This document shows positions 43,006 through 52,300 of a stretch of 59,256 nucleotides of DNA, piece by piece (the stretch's first letter is position 1; every line of letters starts with the position of its first letter). This stretch comes from an uncultured Gammaproteobacteria bacterium (GTDB lineage: Bacteria > Pseudomonadota > Gammaproteobacteria > Rariloculales > Rariloculaceae): contig CAMPKU010000003.1 in the NCBI GenBank assembly GCA_946887385.1, positions 1-59,256 of the forward strand. Direction: 5' to 3'. A program made the position numbers and the translations under genes. The notes below the pieces were generated by a model. That model was not told the origin of the DNA and did not search any database. It saw nothing but the letters and a program-made list of their open reading frames with translations.

Positions 43006-44667
43006 ATGCAATATTCGACGGCTCGAGCGGCGCTGCTGGCGGGGGTTGCGGTGCTCGGAATCTCACTCTCCGCGCTCGCGCAGCACGCGCATCAACCTCT
43101 TTCGCCCGTGGCCACCGAGCTGCACCCGGGCCTGGGCGACTACCACTTTCCGATCACCACGGCGAACCCGGACGCGCAGGTGTACTTCGATCACGGCATT
43201 CGCCTCTTGTACGGGTTCAACCACGACGAGGCCGCCCGCTACTTCCGCCGCGCCGCGGAGCTCGATCCGCAGGCGCCGATGCCGCATTGGGGCGTGGCGC
43301 TGTCGATCGGGCCGAACTACAACGACACGGCCGTCGATGAGACGCGCGCGCAAGCCACTTACGACGCCGTGAAGAACGCCGAGCAGCGCGCCGGCAACGG
43401 CAGCCAGCGCGAGCGCGATTACATCGCAGCGCTCGGCCGCCGTTATCCCACGCCGGAGCCGGCGGCCGATTGGCTCGGCTTTCATCGCGACTACAGCGCG
43501 GCGATGCGCGATATCGTCGCGAAGTATCCGGACGATCTCGATGCGGCAACGCTCTATGCCGAGAGCCTCATGATGCTGCGCCCGTGGCAGCTCTGGAGTC
43601 TCGAAGGCGAGCCTGCGCCGGGCACGCTGGAGCTCGTGGCCGTGCTCGAGTCGGTGCTACGAAACAATCCCGAGCATCCCGGCGCGAATCATTTCTACAT
43701 TCATGCCGTGGAGGCGTCGCGCAATCTCGAGCGCGCGATTCCGAGCGCCACGCGCCTGATGACGCTGACGCCGGGCGCCGGCCATCTCGTGCACATGCCG
43801 GGCCACATCTTTTTGCAGACCGGCGATTTCGATCTCGCTGCGGAAACCAACGTGGAAGCGGCGGCCGCCGATCGCGCGTTCATCGAGCGCACGGGCGCCA
43901 CCGGTGTTTATCCGTTGATGTACTTCACGCACAACATCCACTTCATCGCGTACGCGCGCGCGCAACAGGGGCGCTACGACGAAGCGAAGCAGGCGGCGCT
44001 CGAGATGGTCACCAACGTCGGCGACGGCGACCTCGAGATGCAAATGCTCGAAGGCTTCCGTTTGTATCCGCTGATGGTCGACTTGCGCTTCCATCGTTGG
44101 GATACGCTGCTTGCAACGCCCGAGCCGGAGCGGAGCCGCGCGTTCAGTCACGCGTTCTGGCGCTACGCGCGCGCGATGGCGCTCGCCGCGCAAGGCAAAG
44201 TGCGCGACGCGACGGCCGAGCAACGGCGCTTCGAGCGCGAGCGCGCCGCCGTGCCTCCGGAAGGGCAGTACCTCATCAACAATAAAGCCGGCGACGTGCT
44301 CGCGTTAGCTGCCGCCACGCTCGACGCGCAAGTGGCCGCCGCGCGCGGCGACACGGCCGCGTCGCTCGACGGTTGGCGCCGCGCCGTGTCGCTCGAAAGC
44401 GCGCTGCAATACGACGAGCCGCCCGCGTGGTTCTACACGGTGCGGCAGAGCTTGGGCGCAGCGCTATTGCGCGCCGGCAATCACGTCGAGGCCGAGCAGG
44501 AATTTCGAACGGCGTTGGCCACGCGGCCCCGCGACGGGCGGCTGCTGTACGGCTTGTGGCAAACGCTGCTCGCGCAAGAGCGCGCCAGCGAAGCGCAGCT
44601 CGTGCAAGGGCAGTTCACGCGCGCTTGGCGCGGTGCCACGACGCAGCTTACGTTGGACGACTTGTAG
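43006..44667 (+). CDS. Exported TPR-type protein
   Basis: A signal peptide (residues 1-25, ending SALAQ) is followed by about 520 residues of mainly helical TPR-like repeats. Marks include GIRLLYGFNHDEAARYFRRA and AELDPQAPMPHWGVALSIGP near residue 65-105, HLVHMPGHIFLQTGDFDLAA near 260, and a final ALLRAGNHVEAEQEFRTALA. The His-rich HMPGHIF motif is typical of a family seen widely in Gammaproteobacteria with no assigned function. ATG 43006 is chosen because the signal peptide begins there. It follows the sialidase-like lipoprotein and may act with it. Confidence 0.82.
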   Translation: MQYSTARAALLAGVAVLGISLSALAQHAHQPLSPVATELHPGLGDYHFPITTANPDAQVYFDHGIRLLYGFNHDEAARYFRRAAELDPQAPMPHWGVALSIGPNYNDTAVDETRAQATYDAVKNAEQRAGNGSQRERDYIAALGRRYPTPEPAADWLGFHRDYSAAMRDIVAKYPDDLDAATLYAESLMMLRPWQLWSLEGEPAPGTLELVAVLESVLRNNPEHPGANHFYIHAVEASRNLERAIPSATRLMTLTPGAGHLVHMPGHIFLQTGDFDLAAETNVEAAAADRAFIERTGATGVYPLMYFTHNIHFIAYARAQQGRYDEAKQAALEMVTNVGDGDLEMQMLEGFRLYPLMVDLRFHRWDTLLATPEPERSRAFSHAFWRYARAMALAAQGKVRDATAEQRRFERERAAVPPEGQYLINNKAGDVLALAAATLDAQVAAARGDTAASLDGWRRAVSLESALQYDEPPAWFYTVRQSLGAALLRAGNHVEAEQEFRTALATRPRDGRLLYGLWQTLLAQERASEAQLVQGQFTRAWRGATTQLTLDDL

Positions 44668-44778
44668 CCGGCGCGGCAGCCAATGAGCCCCAGGCACGGC
44701 CAACAGCCGATCCGCCGAACCGTCGGCCGCCGCCGCAACCGCGACGGCCGATCGTTGACTGCCGACGATCGAGCGGCA

Positions 44779-44904
44779 ATGACCAGTCTCGCGCAATACC
44801 GCACACGGGCGCCGAAAGGGGTCTTCATCTATCACTCCGCCGAGGAAATGGACGCCGACCGCCTACGCTGGACGGTCGACGCGATCGTCGAGAAACATCG
44901 TTGA
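44779..44904 (+). CDS. Small 41-residue protein upstream of a nucleotidyltransferase
   Basis: A short ORF encoding a basic-then-acidic peptide: MTSLAQYRTRAPKGVFIYHS, then AEEMDADRLRWTVDAIVEKH. The R-x-P-K-G-V-F-x-Y segment resembles small proteins found directly before MNT-type nucleotidyltransferases. Its TGA overlaps the TTG start of the next gene (TTGA), typical of an antitoxin-toxin pair. The longer in-frame form from 44683 has no supporting similarity. Function as antitoxin is inference from size and coupling. Confidence 0.6.
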   Translation: MTSLAQYRTRAPKGVFIYHSAEEMDADRLRWTVDAIVEKHR

Positions 44905-45392
44905 CCGACTACACACGCCCGGCCACCTGGCAAGACGTCAAGACGGTGGCGCGTTACCTCGAAGAAGCAGGCGTCGAATACGCGTTGGTGGGCGGCTATG
45001 CACTCGGCGCGCACGGCTTCAACCGATTCACGGAGGATATCGACCTGCTCGTCAACCCTTCGGCGGAAAACTCGCGCCGTTGGGTGCTCGCGCTGTCGCG
45101 TCTGCCCGATGCGGCCGCGGCGGAGCTCGCCGATACCGATGTCTTCGCCGACGATAAACGGTACGCAGTTCGGATCAACGACGAGTTCACGATAGACGTC
45201 ATGCCGTCGATCGCCGGCCTCACCTGGGACGAGATGAACGCCCACGTGACCGCGATGGACATCGACGACGTGTCGATTCGCGTGCTGGACCTTCGCGGTC
45301 TTCTCAAGACCAAGCAGGGCGTGCGGCCGAAGGATCAGATGGACGCCGCCGTGATTTCCGCGGCGTTACGGCAGATCAAGGACGCGAAGTAA
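44901..45392 (+). CDS. MNT-type nucleotidyltransferase, putative toxin
   Basis: A 163-residue nucleotidyltransferase-fold protein. The motif GGYALGAHGFNRFTEDID (about residues 26-43) matches the G-G/S-x9-13-D-x-D pattern of minimal nucleotidyltransferases, with DID as metal ligands. A third acidic residue lies in TIDVMPS (about residue 93). A DLRGLLKTKQ motif near the end occurs in AbiEii/DUF6036-type toxins. The start is TTG 44901, overlapping the small ORF's stop; the in-frame sequence upstream is a shadow of the TPR gene. A toxin-antitoxin role is suggested by the pair organisation, not shown. Confidence 0.78.
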   Translation: MTDYTRPATWQDVKTVARYLEEAGVEYALVGGYALGAHGFNRFTEDIDLLVNPSAENSRRWVLALSRLPDAAAAELADTDVFADDKRYAVRINDEFTIDVMPSIAGLTWDEMNAHVTAMDIDDVSIRVLDLRGLLKTKQGVRPKDQMDAAVISAALRQIKDAK

Positions 45393-45491
45393 AACACCGA
45401 CGACATGGCGCTCGCTGTGCCACCTTTAGCGCTCGGCGCGCTTTAGACATTGCTCGGTTGAGCCTATGATCCGGTGCTGGGAGGGGAGGCT

Positions 45492-47024
45492 ATGGCGCGT
45501 TCCGCCAACGCGTGCGTGTGGTTCGCATGCGCCTTCGTTGCGTTCTGGACGGCAACGGCGTCGGCCCAATCGACGTCGTCGGATGCCGTGCAACTCCCGA
45601 ACGGCCGCGCCGAGCTCGGGCGCCTCGTAGAAGACCTCGGCCAGCAGATTAGCGCGGGCCGCGATGCCGCGGCAGCTCGCTCGATCCTCGACGCCATCGT
45701 GGATGGCCCGGCGTTGGACCGGCTTAACGCGGATCGCCAGGCCGAGGCGTTCTTTTGGGCCAGCTATGCGGCTATCTTCGCCGACGAGCCCGAGCGTGCG
45801 CATGCACTGATGCTGCGCGCGACGGATCGCGACCCGGAGAGACCCGTGAACTGGAGCATGCTGTTCACGGCCTCGGTGGAGGCCGATAAAGTCCGCGATG
45901 CGCTCCTGAGCCTCATTCCACTGGTCGAGCGGTGGCCCGACCAACTGGTACGCGTCCCGGAGAGCTACATTCCCCGCGCGATCCGCGCTGCGCGACGCTC
46001 CCCGAACCCCGACCTCGAGGTGCGCGCGCTGTCAGGCCTGTTCAAGCTCAAGTGGCACCATCGGTACAACGGTGAACCGAGCGACCTCTGGCACCATCTC
46101 GCATTGCTATTGCTGGAACGCGGCGATGCGGAGGGCGCGCGCGAGGTCTTCCGTCGAGTCGCGGACCCCGCAATGATCGTGCGCGCGCGAGCCGATCGGC
46201 GGTTCGATTCGCTTCGTGCTGGCGATCCGGCCTTGTTCGACGTCGCCGCAGCGGCGGCCCGCGAGATCGAGCGCACGCGCGCGATCGCAGAGTCCGAGCG
46301 CGACCGCATCCGGGCGGTCCTGACGTTCATCGGATCATTGGCCGCGAACAACCGGTGCGAAGAAGCGTTGAGCGAGACGGAGCGAGCAATTGCCCGCACG
46401 GAAGGCCCAACGGCCGAAGACAACCCATACCGCGACGGCGGCGAATATTTTCCTTGGCTCCTCGACACCAGAGCTGATCTTCTACGATGTCTCGGTCGTT
46501 GGGACGACGCGGTGCGATACCGCGTTCAAGCCGCCGGGTTAATGCAGGACGGTGAACCGAACGTGAGCCAGGTGATCAACCTGGCGTCGCTGTACGCAGA
46601 CCTCGGCCAGCCGGAGGATGCGCTAGCGGCAATCGAATCGGTGGGCAGCCGACGCAGCGACTACGGTGACCTGCAAGAACAGCGTGTGCGTTTCGAAGCG
46701 TATGCGCAGCTCGGCGACGCCGAGGGAATACGTGTCACTCTGGCTTTCATAAGCGAGCACAGGCACGACGCGGTGGGTTCCTACCAGTCGGCGTTGCTGC
46801 AGGTCGGGGATATAGATGCGGCAGCGGCGCTGCTGATCGGCCGGCTCGAGAACCCTCGGGAGCGCGCGGACGCGCTATACAGCATTCAAGGTTTCGCCAA
46901 ACAACCGCGAACACCGATCGAGCAGCAAGGAGCGGCGCGTCGGACGGCGCTGATCGAGCGCCCGGATGTCCGTGCCGCCATCGAGCGCGTGGGGCGAAAG
47001 GAGTCTTACCCGTTTTTGCGCTGA
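45492..47024 (+). CDS. Exported TPR-like repeat protein of unknown function
   Basis: A signal peptide (residues 1-25, ending ATASAQ) precedes about 485 residues of helical repeats. Examples are AEAFFWASYAAIFADEPERA, NPDLEVRALSGLFKLKW, LALLLLERGDAEGAREVFRR and INLASLYADLGQPEDALAAI, all TPR-like. No enzymatic motif is visible. ATG 45492 is chosen because GGGGAGG lies just upstream and the signal peptide starts there. The gene is followed by 131 bases with no gene, then the orphan AtpE. It shows no close similarity to the TPR protein at 43006-44667. Confidence 0.75.
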   Translation: MARSANACVWFACAFVAFWTATASAQSTSSDAVQLPNGRAELGRLVEDLGQQISAGRDAAAARSILDAIVDGPALDRLNADRQAEAFFWASYAAIFADEPERAHALMLRATDRDPERPVNWSMLFTASVEADKVRDALLSLIPLVERWPDQLVRVPESYIPRAIRAARRSPNPDLEVRALSGLFKLKWHHRYNGEPSDLWHHLALLLLERGDAEGAREVFRRVADPAMIVRARADRRFDSLRAGDPALFDVAAAAAREIERTRAIAESERDRIRAVLTFIGSLAANNRCEEALSETERAIARTEGPTAEDNPYRDGGEYFPWLLDTRADLLRCLGRWDDAVRYRVQAAGLMQDGEPNVSQVINLASLYADLGQPEDALAAIESVGSRRSDYGDLQEQRVRFEAYAQLGDAEGIRVTLAFISEHRHDAVGSYQSALLQVGDIDAAAALLIGRLENPRERADALYSIQGFAKQPRTPIEQQGAARRTALIERPDVRAAIERVGRKESYPFLR

Positions 47025-47098
47025 CCGGCCCCGTTCGCGCTCGCCGGCATCGCGACTGTTCACTTCCATGGACAGTGTTATTTCCCCCGCTCGGCTAA

Positions 47099-47395
<297 letters not shown>

Positions 47396-47446
47396 CCCGC
47401 AAACTGTCCTGCAAATACATCCAATCTGGGTATATCGATGCAGTTT

Positions 47447-47462
47447 GTTTAAGATCGTAAAC
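47447..47462. promoter_or_regulatory. LysR-type operator candidate
   Basis: GTTTA-AGATCG-TAAAC is a perfect five-base dyad, 38 bases before the LysR ATG. It fits the T-N11-A style of LysR boxes. A weaker CAAACTG/CAGTTTG pair (47400-47406, 47441-47447) overlaps it. Binding is inferred. Confidence 0.35.
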
Positions 47463-47499
47463 AGTAGTCGCACCCCACCTCGCGCAGAGCGGTTACCTC

Positions 47500-48396
47500 A
47501 TGAGCCGATGGGAAGGGTTTGAAGAGCTCGTCAAGGTCGTAGAGGTGGGCAGTTTTTCCGGTGCCGCCAGGGCCCTGGGCGTCTCCAAGGGTCACGTGAG
47601 CCAGCGCATCAGCCAGCTCGAAGACCGGCTCGGCGTCAGGCTGCTACACCGAACCACTCGCAAGCTGTCGCTCACGGAGCTCGGCAATCTCTACTACCAG
47701 CGCTGCAAGCAGGTGGTCGAGGACTTGGACGAGGTCGAGCAATCGCTCTCCGAGTACCAGCAGCGGGCCGCCGGCGTGCTGAAGATCAGCGCGCCCAATC
47801 TACTGGGTGAGCTGCATATCGTTCCGGCCATCGCCGAATTCCTGACCACCAACCCGGGCCTGGAAATCGAGCTCAATTTCTACAGCCGCAAAGTGGATCT
47901 CGTGGAAGATGCCTACGACGTGGCGATCCAGGTGGGGGCCAGAACCGACATCAACGTCGTCAACAAACCTCTAGCCAAAACCACGTTTCAACTAGTGGCC
48001 ACGCCGCGGTTCCTCAACCGCCATGGAACACCGGAGAAGCCCAGCGACTTGAAACACTTGCGCTGCGTCATGTTTACCGAATACGGCGCGAGCAAGCCGT
48101 GGAAGTTCATCCGCGGGGACCAGGAGGTTTTGGTGACCGGTATGTGCCGCTGGCACAGCAACAACGGTCATTGCCTGCTCGCGGCCGCGCGGGGCGACCT
48201 CGGCATCGCGTATCTGCCCGACTACTACGTGGCCGAAGATCTGGCGAGCGGCCGATTGGTGCGCGTGCTCGAAGAGTGGGGAGGCGTCGAGAGAGACGTC
48301 GTCGCCATTTATCAGCACCGCAGGCATCTCTCCGCGAAGGTGAAACTATTCGTGGACTTCATGCAGGACCGATTCCGCCAGCAAAGGCGCTGGTGA
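47500..48396 (+). CDS. LysR-family transcriptional regulator
   Basis: A 298-residue LysR protein. The winged helix-turn-helix is at residues 5-60 (ELVKVVEVGSFSGAARALGV, SKGHVSQRISQLEDRLGVRL, LHRTTRKLSLTELG). The periplasmic-binding-protein-like co-inducer domain occupies 90-295 (LKISAPNLLGELHIVPAIAE, WHSNNGHCLLAAARGDLGIA). The type resembles DhcR/CrgA-like members. It is likely autoregulated via the dyad just upstream. The inducer and target genes cannot be told from context; the neighbouring atpE and methyltransferase genes are on the same strand. Confidence 0.93.
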   Translation: MSRWEGFEELVKVVEVGSFSGAARALGVSKGHVSQRISQLEDRLGVRLLHRTTRKLSLTELGNLYYQRCKQVVEDLDEVEQSLSEYQQRAAGVLKISAPNLLGELHIVPAIAEFLTTNPGLEIELNFYSRKVDLVEDAYDVAIQVGARTDINVVNKPLAKTTFQLVATPRFLNRHGTPEKPSDLKHLRCVMFTEYGASKPWKFIRGDQEVLVTGMCRWHSNNGHCLLAAARGDLGIAYLPDYYVAEDLASGRLVRVLEEWGGVERDVVAIYQHRRHLSAKVKLFVDFMQDRFRQQRRW

Positions 48397-48482
48397 GGCC
48401 GCTCGGCCGAAAGCTCCTGGCGCGCCGATGCTCGAGCGCAATTCCTGGCCCGAACTTTGCACCGTCCGGGGCGGGAGGCTAC

Positions 48483-49370
48483 GTGCGACCACATGACGGC
48501 CAGGCCGGCAGCAACCGGTTCGGCGATAAATCGCTGTTGATGACGGCGTTGCGGTTTGCGGGCAAGGCATTGCCCGGCGACTACGCACGCACGTTCATCT
48601 ATTTGAATTTCATCTATAAACCGCGGCTCGCGGTGCGGCGGCTCATCAACGCGTTCTACCGCATGGACCACGTCTACGCGGTCATCGGCGAGTTCAAGCG
48701 GCTCTACAGAGGGCCATTCTCGATTCTCGAATTCGGCGTGGCCGACGGCTACGCATTCTCAAAAAAGGCGTTCGCCACGCGCTATCTTGGTGTGGAGGAC
48801 AGCGTCGTCTGCCACGGCTTCGACAGCTTCGAAGGTTTGCCCCCGAGCGATGACCGCCGCGACCGCGGCAGTGTGAGTGGCGGGGACTGGAAAGCGGGCC
48901 AGTACCGCGGCCGTTATGAAGAGCTTCGCGAGTATCTCGACGCGCGCTACAACAACTGCCGCCTGCATCGCGGCATGTTCGATGCGACGCTGACGCCGGA
49001 ATTTCTAGAGACGCTGCGCGTACATAAGCCGATCCTCGTCTGGATCGACTGCGACTACTACACGTCGGCGCGTGTCGTGCTCGAGCGGTTGATCCCGTAC
49101 CTGCCGAGCGGCTGCGTGATCTATTTCGACGAGTACGAGTTCAACTTCGGCAGCCGGTTCACGGGCGAAGCGCGGCTCGTACACGAGATCAACGAGGGCG
49201 CGTTCGGCGACGGTGTCGAGCTCGTGCTCGACCGCGATTTATCGTGGGATTTGAGCCGTTGCTACCGCTTCGTGAATCAGTCGGCGTCGTACGCATTCGA
49301 GCGCCAAACGGAGCTGCGCCGCGTGGTGACCTGGCGCAAGCACACAGGTAACGACTCGCCGCTACCTTGA
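48483..49370 (+). CDS. TylF/MycF-like SAM methyltransferase
   Basis: A 295-residue methyltransferase of the macrocin O-methyltransferase (TylF) group. Marks are SILEFGVADGYAFSKKAFAT (SAM motif), VVCHGFDSFEGLPPSDD, LVWIDCDYYTSARVVLERLI (metal Asp) and VIYFDEYEFNFGS. These enzymes methylate sugar hydroxyls in antibiotics or surface glycans with Mg2+. GTG 48483 is chosen because GGGAGG lies six bases upstream; a GTG at 48393 overlapping the LysR stop is an alternative. Its end overlaps the stop of the giant surface-protein gene on the other strand by nine bases. The acceptor is unknown. Confidence 0.82.
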   Translation: MRPHDGQAGSNRFGDKSLLMTALRFAGKALPGDYARTFIYLNFIYKPRLAVRRLINAFYRMDHVYAVIGEFKRLYRGPFSILEFGVADGYAFSKKAFATRYLGVEDSVVCHGFDSFEGLPPSDDRRDRGSVSGGDWKAGQYRGRYEELREYLDARYNNCRLHRGMFDATLTPEFLETLRVHKPILVWIDCDYYTSARVVLERLIPYLPSGCVIYFDEYEFNFGSRFTGEARLVHEINEGAFGDGVELVLDRDLSWDLSRCYRFVNQSASYAFERQTELRRVVTWRKHTGNDSPLP

Positions 49371-52300
49371 ATCAAGCGGCTGCGTGAACCGCCGGCGTGG
49401 CAGCGTGGCCAACGCGGCCAGAAGCATCATCGCGAGCATCCACAGATCGATTGCGCCGCCGCCGCCGCCTTCGGCAGCCGGTTGCGGCTGCACGTTCACC
49501 GTGCGCGTCACGGGCTCGGCCGCGTTGCCGGAGAGGTCGGAGACGGCATAGGTGACGGTGTACGTGCCGAGCACGGTCGTGTTCACGGAATTGGTGACGA
49601 CGATGCGCGAGGTGATGTCGCCGTCCTCGGCATCGGTGGCCGTGGCGCCGGCGTCCGTGTAGGTGGAGTCGATGATGAGGTTGACGGTGGGCTCGCCGCG
49701 CAGCTGGATCACCGGGGGCGTCGAGTCCGGCTGGCCGAATTCCCCGCTACCGTCGTTGACGAAGATCGCCACGCCGTCGCCGACCACGGCGAGATCCACG
49801 CGGTCGTCGCCGCTGAACTCGCCCTTGGCCACGCCCCGCGCGCCGGGAGTCGCGAGCTGCTGCGGGTGCAGCACAAGCGTGCCGTTGGCGGCGCCGGCGT
49901 TGGCGAAGATGCGCACGCCGTAGCCATTCAATGCCAGCACGTCGGCGCGGGAGTCGAGATTGAAGTCGTCGACGAGCAGAGCGGCCGTGCTGGCCGCGCC
50001 GAGCTCATCGACCACGAAGAACGGGTTGCCGGCATTCGGGGTGTTGAGCCAGACCAGGGCGCTCGGCACGGCGGGCGGCTCGGCGGTGTCGCGCGCGAAC
50101 ACGAGGTCCGCTCGACCGTCGGCGTTGAAGTCGCCCGCGGCCACAGCGCTCGTCGGTCCCGTATCGAGCGTAGTGAGCCGCGCAAATGCGCCGGCGGTGT
50201 TGCGATACACAATGGCGTCGGCGTCGCCATTCGCGAGCACGAGCTCCGGCAGCGCATCGCCGAGCAGATCCACGAGAAGAGCATCGCGGGCGTCGTGCGG
50301 GCCTATGCCGGTGCCGCGCGTGAACGCGCCGCCTGCGCCGCTGTTGATGAGCACGGTGCTCGCGCCGGAGCTCGCGAACACGAGATCGACAAAGCCGTCG
50401 CCGTTGATATCGCCGGCCGCCACGGCGCGACTGTCGACCGTCTCGTCGCCGAGCGAGCCCAAGGTGAAGCTGCCGCCGCCGTTGAAGAACGTGCGGTTCG
50501 GTGCGCCGCTGCCGGCCGCCGTCACCAAGTCGAGGTCGCCGTCGCGATCGAGATCTACGGCCGCGACGTCGGTCACGAGACCTTCACCGCCCACGGCCAG
50601 CGGTGCACCGAACGTGCGCCGCTGCGCGTTACTGGAGTCGACCCCGTTCATGAGCACGACGAGGCCCTGGGCCGAGCTCGTGGCGACGGCCAGGTCGTCG
50701 AAGCCGTCGGCGTCGAGGTCGCCGGCTGTCACCGCGGTGGCCCCCGCGACTGCGATGCTCTGCGCCGGCGCCGCGGCGATGCGCCGCGCGATGCTCAAAG
50801 ACGCGGTTCCCCGATCGTTGCCGCGCGTCTCGTCGAGCGCGCCGCCCGGTGCAACCGTGGTCGTCGCCGCCGCGAACACGTCGCCGGCCAAGCTGCCGCG
50901 GCCCGTCAGGGTCACGCTGGCCGATGCGCCGCCCGCGATCGCGCCCAGCGTGCAAGTCAGGCGGTTCTGATTGCCGGACGGCGTGATCGTGCAGTCGGGT
51001 GTGGTCGGCGCATCGAAGCGGAACGGCACATCGCCGGCAAACAACGCTTCCAACGTTGCGCCGTTCGCCTCCACTTGCGCGGCGCGATTGGCGACCGTCA
51101 CCGTCCAGGTGGCCGTGGTGTCGAGCGTTGCCGGGTTTGGCGTGACGCTTATGCTCGTGGCCAGGTCCACACGGCCCGCGGCCAGCACGATGAGCACGAG
51201 CTGCCCCGGTACCGTGGTCTTCGAATCGGCCACCGTGAAAGACACCGTGTGCGTGCCCACGCTCTCGCCGACCACCGGCGTGCCCGTCAACCGTCCGGCT
51301 TCGCTCAGCGAAAGGCCGCGCGGCAGCGCGCTCGTCGCTTTGTAGGTGAGCTCGGCGGCGGCCGTATCGTCGTCGGTCACGAACTGCGCGAGCGCGAAAT
51401 CGAACGGGCTCGCTTCCGTGGCGGTTTGGTCGGGAATCGGCTTCACCGCCGGCGCGTTGTCGACGCCGGCAACGGCGATCCTGAATTTCAGCTCCACGGC
51501 GGCGGCGATGCCGTCCGCTACCGTCATCGTGACATCATGGCTGCCGACGTCGGCTTCGCTCGGCTCGCCGGTGATCGTGGCCGGGGCCGCGAACGTAAGC
51601 CAGCTCGGCAACGTCGGCGCAGCGACCGTCAGCGCGTCGTCGTCGGGGTCCGAGGCCGCCAGCGTATAGCGGTAAGTGACGCCTTCGGTCGCCGTCGTGG
51701 CCGGCGAGCCTGTTACGAAAGGCGCATCGTTCACCGGCGAGACCGTGATCGTAACGGCGACGGGGGTGCTGGCGCCCGAGCCGTCGCGCGCTCGATACGT
51801 GAAGCTGGTGGTGCCGCTGAAGTTCGCGGCGGGTGTGTAGGTAAACGTGCCGTTCGCGCTGAGCTGCAACGTGCCGTTCGTCACGTTAGCGACGAGCTGG
51901 GCCGTCAGCGCATCGCCCTCGGGATCCGTATCGTTGCCGAGCACGCCTGTGCCGCCCACTTGCAGCGGCGTGTCTTCGCCCGTCGAGTAGCTGTCGGCTT
52001 GGGCTGTCGGCGCCTCGTTGCGTGCCATCACGGCGAGCGTGACGGTGGCAGTGTTGCTTCGCGCGGTCCCGTCGTCTGCTTGGTACGTGAACGTGGCGTT
52101 ACCGCTGAAGCCGGCGGCGGGCACGTAGCTGAACGAGCCGTTGGCGTTCAACGTCACCGTGCCGCTCGACGCGCCGGCGACGAGCACGGCCGTCAGATCG
52201 TTCGCGTCGGCGTCCGTGTCGTTGGCGAGCACGCCGTTGCCCGCATTGACGTTCAGCGTTTGGTCTTCGTCGGTGGTGTAACTGTCGGCTTGCGCTACGG

